From DATKGP01 sp035510775 (GTDB lineage: Bacteria > Patescibacteriota > UBA1384 > 2-12-FULL-50-11): a stretch of 14,654 nucleotides of DNA. The stretch lies in contig DATKGP010000016.1 in NCBI GenBank assembly GCA_035510775.1, positions 1-14,654 of the forward strand, written 5' to 3'. Position numbers and translations under genes: made by a program. Positions 12,615 to 14,654 of the stretch are shown here, one piece after another (within the stretch, counting starts at the first letter, position 1; each line of letters begins with the position of its first letter). Under the pieces are notes generated by a model. That model saw only the letters and a list, made by a program, of their open reading frames with translations, did not search any database and was not told the DNA's origin.

Positions 12615-13412
12615 ATGGATTTAACAACAGCGCCAATGGCGCCGGAGCAATCGAGAACGATGCGACGTTTGCGCACGTACAATCTTTTGATGGGACTTTT
12701 GCACTTGGCTCAAGGTATCGCCGTAGTAATTTTGAGCAACAATTTCTTTATAACGGTCACGACCAATTTTCTAAAATTTAACGTCTACACCCAAACGCTC
12801 GAAACCATGACCAGAACTGTTTTCGATTTACGTTTCGGTTATTGGGTAGCGGCTTTCTTCTTCCTTTCGGCTCTGTTCCACTTCGTTATCGGAACGTTCT
12901 ACTATAAAACCTACGCCAACAACTTAACTCTTCATGTCAACAAGGCGCGCTGGATTGAATATTCGCTCTCGGCTTCGCTGATGATTATTCTAATCGGAGC
13001 GCTCTCCGGCATCTACGACGCCTCAACATTACTTTTGATGTTTGGCCTAACAGCAGTAATGAACCTCTGCGGCTTGGTTATGGAGAAACAAAATCGTGAC
13101 GCCGAGAATCCGGATATGACCGCTTTCTGGGTTGGATCGTTGGCTGGAATCTTGCCGTGGCTTGCTATTCTAATATATTTCCTAGGCGCGGCAAGTGAAA
13201 CCAACAACGCCATTCCGACCTTCGTCTACTGGATTTACGTCTCAATCTTCATCTTCTTCAATGCTTTCGCCGTCAATATGTATCTGCAGTACAAACGACT
13301 CGGGCCATGGCACGACTACCTGTTCGGCGAGCGAATGTACATTCTCTTGAGTTTAATCGCTAAATCCTTGCTAGCCTGGCAAATCTTTGCCGGTACGCTA
13401 AGGCCGATGTAG
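12615..13412 (+). CDS. Heliorhodopsin
   Basis: This 265-residue retinal-binding seven-helix protein belongs to the heliorhodopsin family, which sits in the membrane inverted relative to other microbial rhodopsins. Seen directly: RWIEYSLSASLMI (112-124), the helix 3 signature with R112 and counterion E115, and ERMYILLSLIAKSLLAWQIFAGTL (239-262), the helix 7 signature with the Schiff-base lysine K250. H30 and H89 match in spacing the two Schiff-base cavity histidines of HeR 48C12. A hydrophilic loop between helices 1 and 2 is present. Heliorhodopsins show slow photocycles and no ion pumping; signalling or partner regulation is proposed but unsettled. No retinal-synthesis gene is seen nearby, so retinal may be scavenged. 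AGGAGGG precedes the ATG. Confidence 0.95.
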   Translation: MDLTTAPMAPEQSRTMRRLRTYNLLMGLLHLAQGIAVVILSNNFFITVTTNFLKFNVYTQTLETMTRTVFDLRFGYWVAAFFFLSALFHFVIGTFYYKTYANNLTLHVNKARWIEYSLSASLMIILIGALSGIYDASTLLLMFGLTAVMNLCGLVMEKQNRDAENPDMTAFWVGSLAGILPWLAILIYFLGAASETNNAIPTFVYWIYVSIFIFFNAFAVNMYLQYKRLGPWHDYLFGERMYILLSLIAKSLLAWQIFAGTLRPM

Positions 13413-13421
13413 CAATAAAGG

Positions 13422-13583
13422 CTACTTGTCGTTCTTTTCGACGAAGGCTTTGATTGCGTCGATATTTTCTAAAACGAGCTTTGCCTTCTTGACGCCGAAC
13501 TGAAACGGATATTTGTCCTCTTCGTCGTTTTTAAGAACTATCATCGCGTTACCTTTGAACTCTGACTCTTCAACAATTGACAT
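13422..13583 (-). CDS. Small conserved-looking protein (53 aa)
   Basis: The minus-strand frame encodes MSIVEESEFKGNAMIVLKND, then EEDKYPFQFGVKKAKLVLEN and IDAIKAFVEKNDK. The KGN-MIVLK strand, YPF-FG-KKAKL turn and final helix look like a compact folded protein, and I believe similar short proteins recur in Patescibacteria, though I cannot name a family. A GGGGGG tract lies six bases before the ATG. It converges with the heliorhodopsin gene, with nine bases between stops. Confidence 0.75.
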   Translation of the reverse strand: MSIVEESEFKGNAMIVLKNDEEDKYPFQFGVKKAKLVLENIDAIKAFVEKNDK

Positions 13584-13626
13584 ACTCAACCCCCCTTTTT
13601 ATTATTCTTCTAACAGTCATATTACC

Positions 13627-13657
13627 AAAAAGACAGACGCCTCGCGCCTGCCTTTTT
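13627..13657 (-). terminator. Terminator of the VOC gene
   Basis: A 14-bp inverted repeat (13627-13640 with 13644-13657) has two positions that are A-C mismatches on the plus strand but G-U pairs in the minus-strand transcript, and it ends in TTTTT on that strand. This shows it belongs to the minus-strand gene ending at 13680. Confidence 0.85.
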
Positions 13658-13679
13658 GCTTTAGATATATTCGCAACTT

Positions 13680-14054
13680 TTAGGCGTTCTGCCACAGGCT
13701 CAAGAGATTGCCTTCAGTGTCTTTGAAGTAGGCGATTGAGCCCATTTCGCCGACTGAAGTTTTTTCTCTAACGACTTCGCCACCCGCAGCCTTAATCGTT
13801 TCGAGCACCTCGTCGATATCGCTAACATCGATGGCGAAACTAGGAACTTTGACGATGCCGTCACGTTTAGCCATGCCGCCGTTAATAGCACCTGGCTCCT
13901 TGGGCACACCCTTATCATCGGCCTCAACGGTACGGGCAATGACGTAATCCATCTCCGGCTCGTCTTTCAACTGCCAGCCAAATGTTGAACCGTAAAACTT
14001 TTTGGCTCGCTCCAAATCATCGGCCGGAATCTCAAAATGCACAACTTTATTCAT
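13680..14054 (-). CDS. VOC (glyoxalase/bleomycin-resistance fold) protein
   Basis: The 124-residue protein has the two beta-alpha-beta-beta-beta modules of the vicinal oxygen chelate fold. It starts VVHFEIPADDLERAKKFYGSTFGW (residues 4-27), then has GAINGGMAKRDG near 56-67, VPSFAIDVSDIDEVLETIKAAGGEV (about 70-94), and ends YFKDTEGNLLSLWQNA. The sequence typifies the small VOC proteins found across bacteria. Metal ligands H6 and E114-region residues are partly recognisable but the set is incomplete, so the reaction is unassigned. AGGAG precedes the ATG. Confidence 0.92.
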   Translation of the reverse strand: MNKVVHFEIPADDLERAKKFYGSTFGWQLKDEPEMDYVIARTVEADDKGVPKEPGAINGGMAKRDGIVKVPSFAIDVSDIDEVLETIKAAGGEVVREKTSVGEMGSIAYFKDTEGNLLSLWQNA

Positions 14055-14080
14055 TTATCTCCTTTCTTACTTGAGGTTTA

Positions 14081-14108
14081 AGATTAACAGGAGAAATTTG
14101 CTTAGCAA
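14081..14108 (-). promoter_or_regulatory. Candidate promoter of the VOC gene
   Basis: On the minus strand, TTGCTA (14103-14108), 16 bp, then TAATCT (14081-14086) preceded by TG, making an extended -10. Confidence 0.4.
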
Positions 14109-14133
14109 TGACATTTTTGACAAACACCGCCTA

Positions 14134-14156
14134 GGGCGATTTCTTTGACATCGCCC
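14134..14156. repeat. Intergenic hairpin between the DedA and VOC genes
   Basis: GGGCGAT (14134-14140) pairs with ATCGCCC (14150-14156) around nine bases. No T tract is present on either strand. It lies downstream of the DedA gene and could be its terminator or an mRNA end structure. Confidence 0.4.
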
Positions 14157-14194
14157 ACATTGTGTCGCAAAACCAACCGATTTAATAGCAGGGT

Positions 14195-14654
14195 TTAGGA
14201 CGCGGATTTGCTTTTGCGGCGGGCAAAAAACAAAAAGGCAAAAAAGCCTAAGGCAATGAGCAGGCTAATAATAATGTGGCCGAAGGGAAAATGCTGCCAA
14301 GCGATGACCAAAACGGCGGTGACTTTCATCGTCACGTAGACAAAAATCAGAGTGCCGAGAGAGCTCCAAAGGAGAAACGGCCAGAAAGCAAACTCGGCAA
14401 AGCCGGCAATCAGCGATGACCACGGCCGGACGTAGCCGACCAAGCGAGCGGCAAAGACAATCACCGAGCCATAATGGCCGTACCAGTCAAGCAATTTTGC
14501 TCGAGCTTTTTTAAAACCCTTACCCTGGCCAAAGACATGTTCGGTAAACTCGCGCAGCCAAAAACCGATGCCGTAGGCAATCACCGCTCCCAGAATATGG
14601 GCGTCGGTAATTAACCAATAGATATACCAAAACGAATATCGCCCGATACTCCCC
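14195..14654 (-). CDS. DedA family membrane protein, 5' end cut by window
   Basis: The frame is open to the right edge, so about 153 C-terminal residues are seen. The visible part begins IGRYSFWYIYWLITDAHILG and continues with an amphipathic HVFGQGKGFKKARAKLLDWYGHYG loop, then the family core ARLVGYVRPWSSLIAG and FWPFLLWSSLGTL, and a last helix ending ARRKSKSAS. DedA (SNARE-associated/VTT) proteins are integral membrane lipid-flipping or transport proteins needed for envelope homeostasis. The Arg-containing VGYVRPWSSLIAG segment is the re-entrant signature. A GTG at 14584 is internal, not the true start, because family homology continues upstream. No function more specific than membrane homeostasis can be given. 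Confidence 0.85.
   Translation of the reverse strand, partial: GSIGRYSFWYIYWLITDAHILGAVIAYGIGFWLREFTEHVFGQGKGFKKARAKLLDWYGHYGSVIVFAARLVGYVRPWSSLIAGFAEFAFWPFLLWSSLGTLIFVYVTMKVTAVLVIAWQHFPFGHIIISLLIALGFFAFLFFARRKSKSAS

Noticed and set aside
13627..13657. Terminator for the plus strand
   Set aside because: Two stem positions are A-C on the plus strand but G-U in the minus transcript, so the structure belongs to the minus-strand gene.

Overview
The window looks like a chromosomal segment of a small-genome bacterium of the Patescibacteria (Candidate Phyla Radiation). The reasons are very short genes, many small membrane proteins with no assignable function, a DUF5674 protein, strong AGGAGGG ribosome sites, a heliorhodopsin, and a diversity-generating retroelement (DGR); DGRs are known to be common in this group. 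The phylum assignment is inference. No rRNA, tRNA, transposase or CRISPR array is visible. TAG, TAA and TGA are all used as stops, so translation table 11 is assumed.

Region 1 (1-2640, minus strand) holds most of a DGR. A 117-bp template repeat (TR, 21-137) matches the 3' ends of two paralogous genes, at 503-619 and 1623-1739. Aligned without gaps, the first variable repeat (VR1) differs from the TR at 11 positions and the second (VR2) at 17. All 28 differences lie at adenines of the TR coding strand, which is the signature of adenine-specific mutagenic retrohoming. In the direction of transcription the order is VP2 (1596-2525), VP1 (470-1402), TR, and then the window edge. No reverse transcriptase is visible, and it would be expected just left of position 1. 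The two VP genes share a promoter, a 31-bp identical leader, and GC-rich hairpins about 40 bp past each VR. VP2 carries an in-frame UGA at codon 44, exactly where VP1 has glycine.

Region 2 (2796-6684) is a mosaic of short genes: an AT-rich protein perhaps of the TraB/Tiki/ChaN type, a small protein of unknown function, a DUF5674 protein in an ATGA overlap with a second gene, a divergent thymidylate synthase homologue, a three-helix membrane protein, a DUF1801-like protein, and a 59-residue membrane protein. Several minus-strand genes end in hairpins with a UUCG loop.

Region 3 (6801-11314) has a zinc-ribbon membrane protein followed by a 35-residue membrane peptide, a divergently transcribed M23-type (LytM fold) envelope protein, a short-chain dehydrogenase, an acidic disordered protein, and a minus-strand operon of an SPFH/slipin protein with two small membrane proteins.

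Region 4 (11446-14654) has a secreted S53 sedolisin-type peptidase, a heliorhodopsin with the retinal lysine and glutamate counterion, a convergent 53-residue protein, a VOC (glyoxalase-fold) protein, and a DedA family membrane protein cut by the right edge.
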